This document shows, one piece after another, positions 1 to 6,115 of a stretch of DNA of 10,871 nucleotides. The stretch's first letter is position 1. Each line of letters begins with the position of its first letter. The stretch comes from Alphaproteobacteria bacterium (lineage in GTDB: Bacteria; Pseudomonadota; Alphaproteobacteria; Rhizobiales; Rhizobiaceae). A program made the translations under genes and the position numbers. Where the stretch lies: contig JAUIBM010000043.1 of the NCBI GenBank assembly GCA_030428345.1, positions 1 through 10,871 on the forward strand. Direction: 5' to 3'. Under the pieces are notes generated by a model that did not search any database, had not been told where the DNA came from, and saw only the letters and a program-made list of their open reading frames with translations.

Positions 1-1394
1 GCCTGCCGCAGCACCGAACAGCAGCGGGCATGGGCATACTGAACATAGAAGACCGGATTGTCCTTCGACTGCTCCGTGACCTTCTCGAAGTCGAAATCAA
101 GCGGCGCGTCGTTCTTCCGGGTCAGCATGATGAAACGGACGACATCCCTGCCCACTTCATCGACGACGTCGCGCAGCGTGACGAAATCGCCCGAGCGCTT
201 GGACATTCGCACCGGCTCGCCATTGCGATACAGCTTCACCAACTGGCACAGCAGCACGTCGAGCTCGGCCTCGTCGCCGGCCACCGCGCGGGCGACCGCC
301 TTGAGCCGCTTGACATAGCCGCCATGGTCGGCGCCCAGCACAAACACCATCCGCTTGAAACCGCGGTCGAACTTGTCCTGGAAATAGGCGACGTCGGCCG
401 CGAAATAGGTATAGGACCCGTCGGACTTGACCAGGGGCCGGTCCATGTCGTCGCCGACATCGGTGGAGCGGAACAGCGTCTGCTCGCGATCCTCCCAATC
501 CTCGGGAACCTCGCCCTTGGGCGGCGGCAGGCGGCCGTCATAGACATGGCCCTTCGCACGCATGTCCGCCAGCATCCGGTCGATCTCGCTCACGCCATCA
601 TGCTTTGCGTGCAGGGTGCGCTCGGAGAAGAACACGTCGTGCCTGACGCCGAGCAGGGCGAGATCGTCGCGGATCATCGCCATCATCGCATCGACCGAAC
701 GGTCGCGCAGGATCGCCATGCGGTCGGCTTCCGCCATTTCCAGCAACTTTGCGCCATATTCGGCCGCAAGCTCAGCCGCGAGCGGCTTGAGATAGTCGCC
801 CGGATAGAGCCCCGCCGGAATTTCGCCGATCGCCTCGCCCAGCGCTTCGCGGTAGCGAAGCTCGACCGAGCGCGCAAGCACGTCGATCTGCACGCCGGCG
901 TCGTTGATCACATATTCGCGCGTCACGTCGTAGCCGGCGAAGGACAGCAGATTGGCGAGCGCGTCGCCCACCACCGCGCCGCGGCAATGGCCGACATGCA
1001 TCGGGCCTGTCGGGTTGGCCGAGACATATTCGACATTCACCTTCAGCCCGCCGCCGACGAGACCCCTGCCATAGTCGAGGCCGCTTTCGAGCACGGTGCG
1101 CAGGTGCCCGGTCCAGAATTGCGGCTCCAGGCGGATATTGATGAAGCCCGGCCCCGCAACCGAAGCCGAAGCAACGCCCGGTTCATCGTCCAGCCTGGCG
1201 GCGATGAGCTGCGCCAGTTCGCGCGGATTGCGCCCGGCCGGCTTGGCCAGCACCATGGCGGCATTGGTGGCGAGGTCGCCATGGGCGCGGTCGCGCGGCG
1301 GCTCGACGGTCAGGCGCGAAGCATCCGCCACCGGCAGGTCGAGGCCCGCGACGATGGTTTTGATCCTGTCTTCGAATTCGGCGAATATGTTCAT
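1..1394 (-). CDS. argS: Arginyl-tRNA synthetase (C-terminus cut by window edge)
   Basis: This class I aminoacyl-tRNA synthetase charges tRNA-Arg with arginine in the cytoplasm. The reading frame is open from an ATG at 1394 down to the window edge, giving 464 codons. Bacterial ArgS is usually about 560-600 residues, so roughly the last 100-130 residues of the anticodon-binding domain lie outside. Visible landmarks are an N-terminal ArgS-type domain, the HIGH-equivalent HVGH in SANPTGPMHVGH (about residues 125-136), GADHGGY in the catalytic domain, the KMSK-equivalent RMSKRSG (about residues 396-402), and FYVQYAHAR near the cut, which is typical of the ArgS helical domain. No clear Shine-Dalgarno sequence precedes the ATG, but no better in-frame start was seen. 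It lies 92 bases downstream of dgt on the same strand with no obvious terminator between, so co-transcription is likely (inference). Confidence 0.97.
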   Translation of the reverse strand, partial: MNIFAEFEDRIKTIVAGLDLPVADASRLTVEPPRDRAHGDLATNAAMVLAKPAGRNPRELAQLIAARLDDEPGVASASVAGPGFINIRLEPQFWTGHLRTVLESGLDYGRGLVGGGLKVNVEYVSANPTGPMHVGHCRGAVVGDALANLLSFAGYDVTREYVINDAGVQIDVLARSVELRYREALGEAIGEIPAGLYPGDYLKPLAAELAAEYGAKLLEMAEADRMAILRDRSVDAMMAMIRDDLALLGVRHDVFFSERTLHAKHDGVSEIDRMLADMRAKGHVYDGRLPPPKGEVPEDWEDREQTLFRSTDVGDDMDRPLVKSDGSYTYFAADVAYFQDKFDRGFKRMVFVLGADHGGYVKRLKAVARAVAGDEAELDVLLCQLVKLYRNGEPVRMSKRSGDFVTLRDVVDEVGRDVVRFIMLTRKNDAPLDFDFEKVTEQSKDNPVFYVQYAHARCCSVLRQ

Positions 1395-1486
1395 CGATGT
1401 GTCTGGCCGGCTGTCAGGGGTTCTTGCTCACTCGGGGAAATGTCCAGGCATCTGCGTGGACGCCCGAGGACGAGGGTCGGCGCGCC

Positions 1487-2704
1487 CTAACGCAGTTCCG
1501 GGGTCGCGTCAAACAGTCGTTGATGTTCGGACGCCGCATAGCGGTCCGTCATTCCGGCAATGAAGTCGGCGACCAGACGCATCCGCTTGTCCTCTTCCAG
1601 GCGTCCCGACGCCTCACGCCAGTCCATTCCCCATTCATTGGGCATCTGCGCATTGCCCGAGGCATAGACGCGAAACAGGTCGCGCACGATCGTCTGCGCG
1701 TTGTCGCGAATGCGCATGACATCGGGCGCGCGGTACATGTTGGCGTAGAGAAACGCCTTGATCGCCTTCTCCGCACGCGCCATCGGCTCGGAGAAGGCGA
1801 CGCATACCCTGCCCGCCACGCGGATGTCCGCGTCCGAGGCGGGTTCGAGCGCGGAAAGGCGACGCTTTGCCTCGACGATCGCGTCCTCGACCATCGCCGT
1901 GATCTGCCGGCGCACGATCTCGTGTGTGACGCGGGCGGGATCGAGCGCCGGGTAGCGTCGGCGCACCTCCGCCAGCAGGTCGCCGGCCAGCGGCAGATCT
2001 GCGATGGCGTCGTGATCGAACAGGCCGGCGCGCAAGCCGTCATCCAGGTCGTGGGCGTTATAGGCGATATCGTCGGCGATGGCCGCGCATTGCGCTTCCA
2101 CCGAGGAGTGATGCGACAGATCCAGATCGTTGAGGGCGTTGTATTCCAGGATCGGCGCGGGAACCGGGCCCTTGAGGCCGACCCCCCGCGCATCCGTCAG
2201 CGGCCCGTTATGCTTCACCAGCCCCTCAAGCGTTTCCCAGGAAAGGTTCAGCCCGTCGAATTCCGCGTAGCGGCGCTCCAGCTTGGTGACGATCCTCAGC
2301 GACTGCGCGTTATGGTCGAACCCGCCATGCTCGCGCATCAACTCATCGAGCGCGTCCTCGCCTGTATGGCCGAAGGGCGTGTGGCCGAAATCATGGCTGA
2401 GCGCCAGCGCCTCGGCCAGATCCTCGTCGCACCCCAGCGCCCGCGCCAGCGCGCGGGCAATCTGCGCCACCTCGATCGAATGGGTGAGACGCGTGCGATA
2501 GTGATCGCCCTCATGATAGACGAAGACCTGCGTCTTGTGCTTCAGCCGCCTGAAGGCAGTGGAGTGGATGATGCGGTCGCGGTCGCGCTGGAAGGGCGTC
2601 CGGGTCGGGCTGGCCGGTTCGGGAAAAAGCCGGCCGCGACTATGCGCCGCCTGCACCGCATAGGGCGCCAAGGCATCGCGTCCGAACGTAATGTTCTGGA
2701 ACAT
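1487..2704 (-). CDS. dgt: dGTP triphosphohydrolase-like HD-domain protein
   Basis: The 405-residue product belongs to the deoxyguanosinetriphosphate triphosphohydrolase-like family, which hydrolyses dNTPs to deoxynucleosides and tripolyphosphate and helps control nucleotide pools. The HD metal site is visible: His in THSIEVAQIAR (about residue 75), the HD pair in SHDFGHTPFGHTGED (about 104-105) and a distal Asp in YNAHDLDDG (about 219). The family blocks FQRDRDRIIHSTAFRRLKHK and GGFDHNAQSLR are also present. The frame stays open upstream to about 2848, but that extension crosses the erpA promoter and does not resemble the family N-terminus. The ATG at 2704 (MFQNITFGRD) leads directly into the usual APYA...SRGRLFPEP block, so it is preferred although only a G-run about 7 bases upstream could act as ribosome binding site. 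The gene is divergent from erpA and followed by argS. Substrate preference cannot be read from sequence; the clade is commonly annotated as dGTPase-like type 2. Confidence 0.93.
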   Translation of the reverse strand: MFQNITFGRDALAPYAVQAAHSRGRLFPEPASPTRTPFQRDRDRIIHSTAFRRLKHKTQVFVYHEGDHYRTRLTHSIEVAQIARALARALGCDEDLAEALALSHDFGHTPFGHTGEDALDELMREHGGFDHNAQSLRIVTKLERRYAEFDGLNLSWETLEGLVKHNGPLTDARGVGLKGPVPAPILEYNALNDLDLSHHSSVEAQCAAIADDIAYNAHDLDDGLRAGLFDHDAIADLPLAGDLLAEVRRRYPALDPARVTHEIVRRQITAMVEDAIVEAKRRLSALEPASDADIRVAGRVCVAFSEPMARAEKAIKAFLYANMYRAPDVMRIRDNAQTIVRDLFRVYASGNAQMPNEWGMDWREASGRLEEDKRMRLVADFIAGMTDRYAASEHQRLFDATPELR

Positions 2705-2798
2705 GCGCAACCCCCGCAAGGCGGCGTGGAAATCCGATGCGTTCCTAACGCAATAACGACCTCGTGAGAAGCCGGAGCGCGCATCCGGGTCAAGCCGC

Positions 2799-2827
2799 TT
2801 GAAGTGAAGGCGCGGGGGAACTAAATT
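2799..2827 (+). promoter_or_regulatory. Predicted sigma-70-type promoter for erpA
   Basis: A TTGAAG box (2799-2804) is followed after exactly 17 bases by TAAATT (2822-2827). It would start transcription around 2834, just ahead of the erpA ribosome binding site, giving a leader of only about 15-20 bases. The fit is by eye only. On the opposite strand a TTGACC (2792-2787) faces dgt, but no convincing -10 follows it at the right spacing. Confidence 0.5.
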
Positions 2828-2850
2828 CCTGAGTGAAACAGGAGACAATG

Positions 2851-3201
2851 ATGGATACCGTCATGAGCGAAAACCAGCCGATCACGGTCACGGATTCCGC
2901 CCTGCGCCGCATCGCGAAGATTCTCTCGTCCGAAGGCGACCGCGATGCGCTTCGCATTTCGGTGGAAGGAGGCGGCTGCTCCGGTTTTTCCTACAAGTAC
3001 GATCTTGTGGCCAATGACCGCACGGAGGACGATTTCGTCGTCGAGCGCGAAGGTGCGCGCGTGCTGATCGATTCCATGTCGCTGCAATACATGGCCGGCT
3101 CGCAGGTCGATTTCGTCGACGACCTGATGGGGCAGTCCTTCCAGATCCGTAATCCGAACGCCGTCGCCAGTTGCGGCTGCGGCACCAGTTTTTCGGTATA
3201 G
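2851..3201 (+). CDS. erpA: Iron-sulfur cluster insertion protein, ErpA/IscA family (A-type carrier)
   Basis: This 116-residue A-type carrier receives Fe-S clusters from the assembly scaffold and passes them to apo-enzymes in the cytoplasm. All three conserved ligand cysteines are present: Cys43 in GGGCSGFSY, and Cys108 and Cys110 in SCGCGTSFSV at the C-terminus. The length is normal for the family (about 105-120). Two adjacent ATG codons stand at 2848 and 2851. The AGGAG at 2840-2844 sits 6 bases from the second and only 3 from the first, so 2851 is preferred; a GTG at 2833 is in frame but upstream of the ribosome binding site. The gene has its own predicted promoter and a strong terminator, so it is probably monocistronic. 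The dgt/argS block beside it is a common alphaproteobacterial context for erpA (general knowledge). Distinguishing ErpA from IscA or SufA is by context and motif feel, not proof. Confidence 0.93.
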   Translation: MDTVMSENQPITVTDSALRRIAKILSSEGDRDALRISVEGGGCSGFSYKYDLVANDRTEDDFVVEREGARVLIDSMSLQYMAGSQVDFVDDLMGQSFQIRNPNAVASCGCGTSFSV

Positions 3202-3240
3202 GACGCGGCGTCCCGGCTTATCGCACCGGTTCAAGCATTT

Positions 3241-3273
3241 GGGGCCACCCGTCGGGTGGCCCCATTTGTTTTT
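3241..3273 (+). terminator. Rho-independent terminator after erpA
   Basis: A perfect 10-base-pair GC-rich stem (GGGGCCACCC / GGGTGGCCCC, 3241-3250 and 3254-3263) with a 3-base GTC loop is followed by a T-rich tail, ATTTGTTTTT (3264-3273). It lies 40 bases after the erpA stop. The tail makes it a plus-strand terminator. The convergent permease transcript meets the same hairpin from the other side, but there it is followed only by CAAATGCTTG-type sequence (read on the minus strand), so action in that direction would be weaker. Confidence 0.9.
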
Positions 3274-3311
3274 GAGCGGTCCGCATGCAGAACCGGCGGC
3301 AAGTGTTCCGA

Positions 3312-4715
3312 TCAGGCCGGGTCGACGGCCTCGGTGACGTCGTCGGCCACCGATTCGCCGAAGCTTTCGGGGATCGCCAGCGACAGGATGATCGCCGAGA
3401 GGCCGGAAAGCGTGATCGGGGTCGCGAACACGTTCTTGATGATATCCGGCAGCTTGCCGACCGCTTCAGGTACCAGTGTCACCCCAAGTCCGAGGCCGAA
3501 CGACACCGCCATGATATAGATCTTGCGCCGGTCGATCTCCTGCGAGGCCAGGATACGGATGCCCGCCACGGCGATGGAGCCGAACAGGACCAGGGTTGCG
3601 CCGCCCAGAACCGGGTTCGGAATCAGCCGGAAGACCCCGCCGATGATCGGGAAGAATCCCATGATCAACAGGATGCCGGCGATATACATGCCGACATGGC
3701 GGCTTGCGACGCCGGTCATCTGGATGACGCCGTTGTTCTGGCTGAACGTCGTGTTCGGGAAGGTGTTGAAGATCGCCGCAATCCCCGAATTGACACCGTC
3801 GGCCAAGACGCCGCCCTTGATGCGCTTCAGGTAAGTTTCACCCGAGACCGGCTCGCCCGAGATGACCGAGTTCGCGGTCAGATCGCCTGTCGTCTCGATC
3901 GCGGTAATCAGATAGATGAAGGCGACGGGAAGGAAGAGCCCGAGATCGAAGGAGAAGCCGTATTTGAACGGAATCGGAATCGCGAAATAGTCCGGCGATC
4001 CGAAGGCGCCAAAGTTTACCTTTCCGAGGATCGCCGCAACGATAAAGCCGACAATCAGGCCGATCATGATCGCGGCGATGCGGATCATCGGGTTCTTCTG
4101 GAACGTCATGACCAGGATGACCACGACCACCAGCGCGCCGAGCAGGAGATTGCTCGGGGTGCCGAAGGCGTCCGGCACGTTCTGCTTCACATAGGCGCCA
4201 CCGGCGAAGTCGGTGAAGCCGACCTTGACCAGGCTGAGCCCGATTACAGTGATGACGATGCCGGTCACCGTCGGCGTGATGATCCTGCCCATCTTGTCAA
4301 TGAACTGGCTGAGCACGATCTCGACCAGGCAGCCGACCAGGCAGAGCCCGAAGATCATGGCGAGAATGTCTTCCGGCGTGCCGCCCCTGCCCTTCACCGC
4401 GAAGCCGGCGGCCAGGATGGCGCCCAGAAAGGCGAAGCTGGTGCCCTGCACGCTGAGAAGGCCGGAGCCGACCGGGCCGATCTGGCGGCACTGGATGAAG
4501 GTCGCCACGCCGGAGACGAAGAGCGACATCGCGATCAGATAGGGGATGTGCTCGCCAAGTCCCAGAACGCCACCGATCACCAGCGACGGCGTCACGATTC
4601 CGACGATGCTGGCCAGAATGTGCTGGGCAGCGGCGAGTGTGGCCGGTCCCGGGGCCGGTTTGTCCGTCAGCCTGTATATGAGAGCGCTATCACCTATTGC
4701 CTGTTTATCAGCCAT
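3312..4715 (-). CDS. Nucleobase:cation symporter-2 family permease, probably xanthine/purine
   Basis: The 467-residue hydrophobic protein fits the NCS2/NAT family of inner-membrane proton-coupled nucleobase transporters, normally 14 helices and about 430-490 residues. The NAT signature reads QNNGVIQMTG (about 326-335), the xanthine-permease form (as in E. coli XanQ and XanP) rather than the uracil-permease form. Other family residues are present: QH in the first helix (AAQHILA, about 31-32), SVQGTSF (about 88-94), the TM8 acidic pair in AIETTGDLTA (Glu274, Asp278) and Asp306 in GGVLADGVNSG. Together these favour xanthine or a related oxidised purine such as urate as substrate (inference). The ATG at 4715 has a purine-rich AAAGGTGGGAAT just upstream. 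The gene stands alone on its strand, convergent with erpA and divergent from xthA; no purine catabolic enzyme gene is in the window. Confidence 0.92.
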   Translation of the reverse strand: MADKQAIGDSALIYRLTDKPAPGPATLAAAQHILASIVGIVTPSLVIGGVLGLGEHIPYLIAMSLFVSGVATFIQCRQIGPVGSGLLSVQGTSFAFLGAILAAGFAVKGRGGTPEDILAMIFGLCLVGCLVEIVLSQFIDKMGRIITPTVTGIVITVIGLSLVKVGFTDFAGGAYVKQNVPDAFGTPSNLLLGALVVVVILVMTFQKNPMIRIAAIMIGLIVGFIVAAILGKVNFGAFGSPDYFAIPIPFKYGFSFDLGLFLPVAFIYLITAIETTGDLTANSVISGEPVSGETYLKRIKGGVLADGVNSGIAAIFNTFPNTTFSQNNGVIQMTGVASRHVGMYIAGILLIMGFFPIIGGVFRLIPNPVLGGATLVLFGSIAVAGIRILASQEIDRRKIYIMAVSFGLGLGVTLVPEAVGKLPDIIKNVFATPITLSGLSAIILSLAIPESFGESVADDVTEAVDPA

Positions 4716-4742
4716 ATTCCCACCTTTGCCCTATTTTCGATG

Positions 4743-4770
4743 CCTATAGGGTGTCGTTCCCCAACACCAA
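4743..4770 (-). promoter_or_regulatory. Possible promoter with internal dyad for the purine permease
   Basis: Read on the minus strand, TTGGTG (4770-4765), a 16-base gap and TATAGG (4748-4743) form a modest sigma-70-like match, with a predicted start near 4736 and a short leader to the ATG at 4715. An inverted repeat, GGTGT-N9-ACACC (4750-4754 and 4764-4768), overlaps the spacer and -35 box, and CCTATAGG (4743-4750) is itself palindromic. That geometry would suit a repressor, but which one is unknown. If the promoter is right there is little room for a riboswitch in the leader. Confidence 0.3.
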
Positions 4771-4932
4771 GCCTATCCTGTGCACGATTCATGCCAAAGC
4801 AACAGATGCGCTTCATGGCGACGTGATCAAACGCAGGTTTCGCGACATGCCTGAGATTGACAGGTGGCTTTACGCCTTCGCCGCGCGGCGGTACCAACTG
4901 TAAGGCGTACCCGCCGGCACTGGAGGCTTCCC

Positions 4933-5736
4933 TTGAAGATCGCGACCTGGAACATCAATGGCGTGAAGGCGCGCCTCGAGGGGCTGACAAGCTGGCTGGA
5001 ACAGGCCAGACCCGACATCGCCTGCCTCCAGGAGATCAAGAGCGTCGACGAGGGTTTTCCGCGATCGGCGATCGAGGATCTCGGCTATAATCTGGAAACC
5101 CACGGCCAGAAGGGCTTCAACGGCGTCGCCCTGCTCTCCAGGCTCCCCTTTGACGAGGTCAATCGTGGGCTGCCGGGCGACCCGGATGACGAACAGGCCC
5201 GCTTCATCGAAGGGGTATTCTCCCTCGAGGGGACGGTGCTGAGGGTCGTCTCGCTCTATCTGCCGAACGGCAACCCGGTCGACTCTCCCAAATTCGACTA
5301 TAAGCTGGCATGGATGGAGCGCCTGCAGAACTGGACTCGCGAGCGCCTGGCTTTCGAGGAACCGCTCGTGCTGGCCGGCGACTACAATGTCATTCCCCAG
5401 CCGCGAGACGTACGCTTTCCGGAACAATGGACCGGAGACGCGCTCTTTCGCCCGCAGAGCCGCGCCGCCCTGCGCCGGCTGGAGGGTCTCGGGCTGACCG
5501 ACTCGCTCCGGTCGGTCACCGATTCGGACCGCGCCTTTACCTTCTGGGATTATCAGGCCGGGGCGTGGCAGAAGGACAACGGCATTCGCATCGACCACCT
5601 GATGCTTTCGCCCGAGGCCGCGGACCGGCTGCAATCAGCCGGCATCGACCGGCACACCCGCGAATGGGAAAAGCCGTCGGACCATGTGCCGGTATGGATC
5701 GAACTCGACGTTCTTCCGCTACGAAAGGCCGCGTGA
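4933..5736 (+). CDS. xthA: Exonuclease III (AP endonuclease, EEP family)
   Basis: The 267-residue product matches exonuclease III, which cleaves 5' of abasic sites and has 3'-5' exonuclease and 3'-phosphatase activities in base excision repair; E. coli ExoIII has 268 residues. Catalytic residues are all visible: Asn7 in TWNING, Glu34 in LQEIK, Tyr109 in LYLPNGN, Asp150 and Asn152 in AGDYNV, Asp221 in IRIDHL, and Asp250-His251 in PSDHVPV. Translation most likely starts at TTG 4933 (read as Met-Lys-Ile-Ala-Thr-Trp-Asn): GGAGG at 4922-4926 is 6 bases upstream, and the protein begins exactly where the family does. The frame extends upstream to a GTG at 4864, but that would add an Arg-rich, family-unlike N-terminus across the ribosome binding site. 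A TTGACA at 4857-4862 is a perfect -35, but no good -10 follows at 16-18 bases, so I do not call a promoter. Confidence 0.96.
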   Translation: MKIATWNINGVKARLEGLTSWLEQARPDIACLQEIKSVDEGFPRSAIEDLGYNLETHGQKGFNGVALLSRLPFDEVNRGLPGDPDDEQARFIEGVFSLEGTVLRVVSLYLPNGNPVDSPKFDYKLAWMERLQNWTRERLAFEEPLVLAGDYNVIPQPRDVRFPEQWTGDALFRPQSRAALRRLEGLGLTDSLRSVTDSDRAFTFWDYQAGAWQKDNGIRIDHLMLSPEAADRLQSAGIDRHTREWEKPSDHVPVWIELDVLPLRKAA

Positions 5737-5740
5737 GCGC

Positions 5741-5758
5741 GGCGCGGGACGCCTTTTT
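5741..5758 (+). terminator. Weak candidate terminator after xthA
   Basis: Immediately after the xthA stop, GGCG and CGCC (5741-5744, 5750-5753) can pair around a 5-base loop and are followed by TTTTT (5754-5758). The stem is only 4 pairs. An alternative pairing, GCCGCG/CGCGGC, overlaps the stop codon. The T-run is the best argument; the stem is poor. Confidence 0.35.
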
Positions 5759-5773
5759 CCACAATTTCACGGT

Positions 5774-5802
5774 TTGACAAAAGCGCCTATTGGGCGTTTC
5801 AT
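5774..5802 (+). promoter_or_regulatory. Predicted promoter whose start point falls on the next gene's ATG
   Basis: A perfect TTGACA (5774-5779) is followed, after 17 bases, by TTTCAT (5797-5802, 4 of 6 matches to TATAAT). Transcription would begin about 7 bases later, at or next to the ATG at 5809, implying a leaderless mRNA. The spacer can also fold as a small hairpin (AAGCGCC / GGCGTTT with one G-T pair, 5781-5799). The -10 lacks the usual A at its second position, which limits confidence. Confidence 0.45.
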
Positions 5803-5808
5803 GCAATC

Positions 5809-6063
5809 ATGAGACGCATGATTGCAACCATGGCACTACTCATCGGGGCGTTGACCGCCTCGCAGGCGCTTGCCGGCGAGGAATGCACGTGCCGTCACAA
5901 GGATGGGGAAACGGCGCTGGGCCAGATCGCCTGCATCCGTTCTCCGAACGGCATGACCATGGCGCGTTGCGAACGGGTGCTCAACAATACGAGCTGGACG
6001 TTCCTGAACCAGCCCTGCCCCACGGCGAATCTCAGCCTGCCGACCGACAATCACACCCTCTGA
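5809..6063 (+). CDS. Small secreted cysteine-rich protein of unknown function
   Basis: The 84-residue product starts with a classic Sec signal peptide: Arg residues at 2-3, a hydrophobic stretch (about 5-16) and a likely cleavage after Ala-Leu-Ala at residue 22. The mature part of about 62 residues is polar and contains five cysteines (26, 28, 42, 54, 70), with CTC, GQIACIRSPNG, ARCERVLNNTSW and QPCP blocks. Such regularly spaced Cys suggest disulfides in the periplasm, with one Cys left unpaired or ligating something. I recall similar small hypothetical proteins in alphaproteobacteria with the LNNTSW and CP blocks, but no function. No Shine-Dalgarno sequence precedes the ATG at 5809; an alternative ATG lies at 5818, which would shorten the N-region by three residues. 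The promoter placement fits leaderless translation. It follows xthA on the same strand with a 72-base gap and is convergent with the ExoR-like gene. Confidence 0.78.
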   Translation: MRRMIATMALLIGALTASQALAGEECTCRHKDGETALGQIACIRSPNGMTMARCERVLNNTSWTFLNQPCPTANLSLPTDNHTL

Positions 6064-6086
6064 GACAAGACCTTCGTTGAATTGCA

Positions 6087-6105
6087 GCCGGTATCTGCGA
6101 CCGGC
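6087..6105. terminator. Hairpin between two convergent genes, possible bidirectional terminator
   Basis: GCCGGT (6087-6092) and ACCGGC (6100-6105) form a perfect 6-bp stem with a 7-base loop in the 52-base gap between the convergent stops at 6063 and 6116. No clear T-run follows on either strand, so intrinsic termination is only possible, not shown. Confidence 0.35.
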
Positions 6106-6115
6106 GTCCTTGCGT

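Noticed and set aside
30..1490. 486-codon plus-strand frame opposite argS
   Set aside because: It is antisense to a clear ArgS coding region; the His/Arg/Asp-rich composition is typical of a GC-rich shadow frame and has no family resemblance.
1397..2767. 456-codon plus-strand frame opposite dgt
   Set aside because: It covers almost exactly the dgt gene on the other strand, has no recognisable domain, and is explained by third-position GC bias.
3285..4826. 513-codon plus-strand frame opposite the permease
   Set aside because: The highly charged Asp/Glu/His/Arg-rich product is the complement of hydrophobic membrane-helix codons; the permease on the minus strand has full family motifs.
4857..4885. 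Perfect TTGACA ahead of xthA as a promoter
   Set aside because: No acceptable -10 hexamer follows at 16-18 bases (the sequence there is GC-only), so it was not called as a promoter.
4697..4903. Short overlapping frames on both strands in the permease-xthA divergent region
   Set aside because: They overlap the permease start and the promoter region, lack ribosome binding sites and resemble no family.
4716..4932. Riboswitch upstream of the purine permease
   Set aside because: I could not match a known xanthine or purine aptamer by eye, and the predicted promoter leaves only about 20 bases of leader.
5801..5812. Three-codon upstream frame (ATG CAA TCA TGA) overlapping the small secreted protein's start
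   Set aside because: It is too short to judge, has no ribosome binding site, and would lie upstream of the predicted transcription start.
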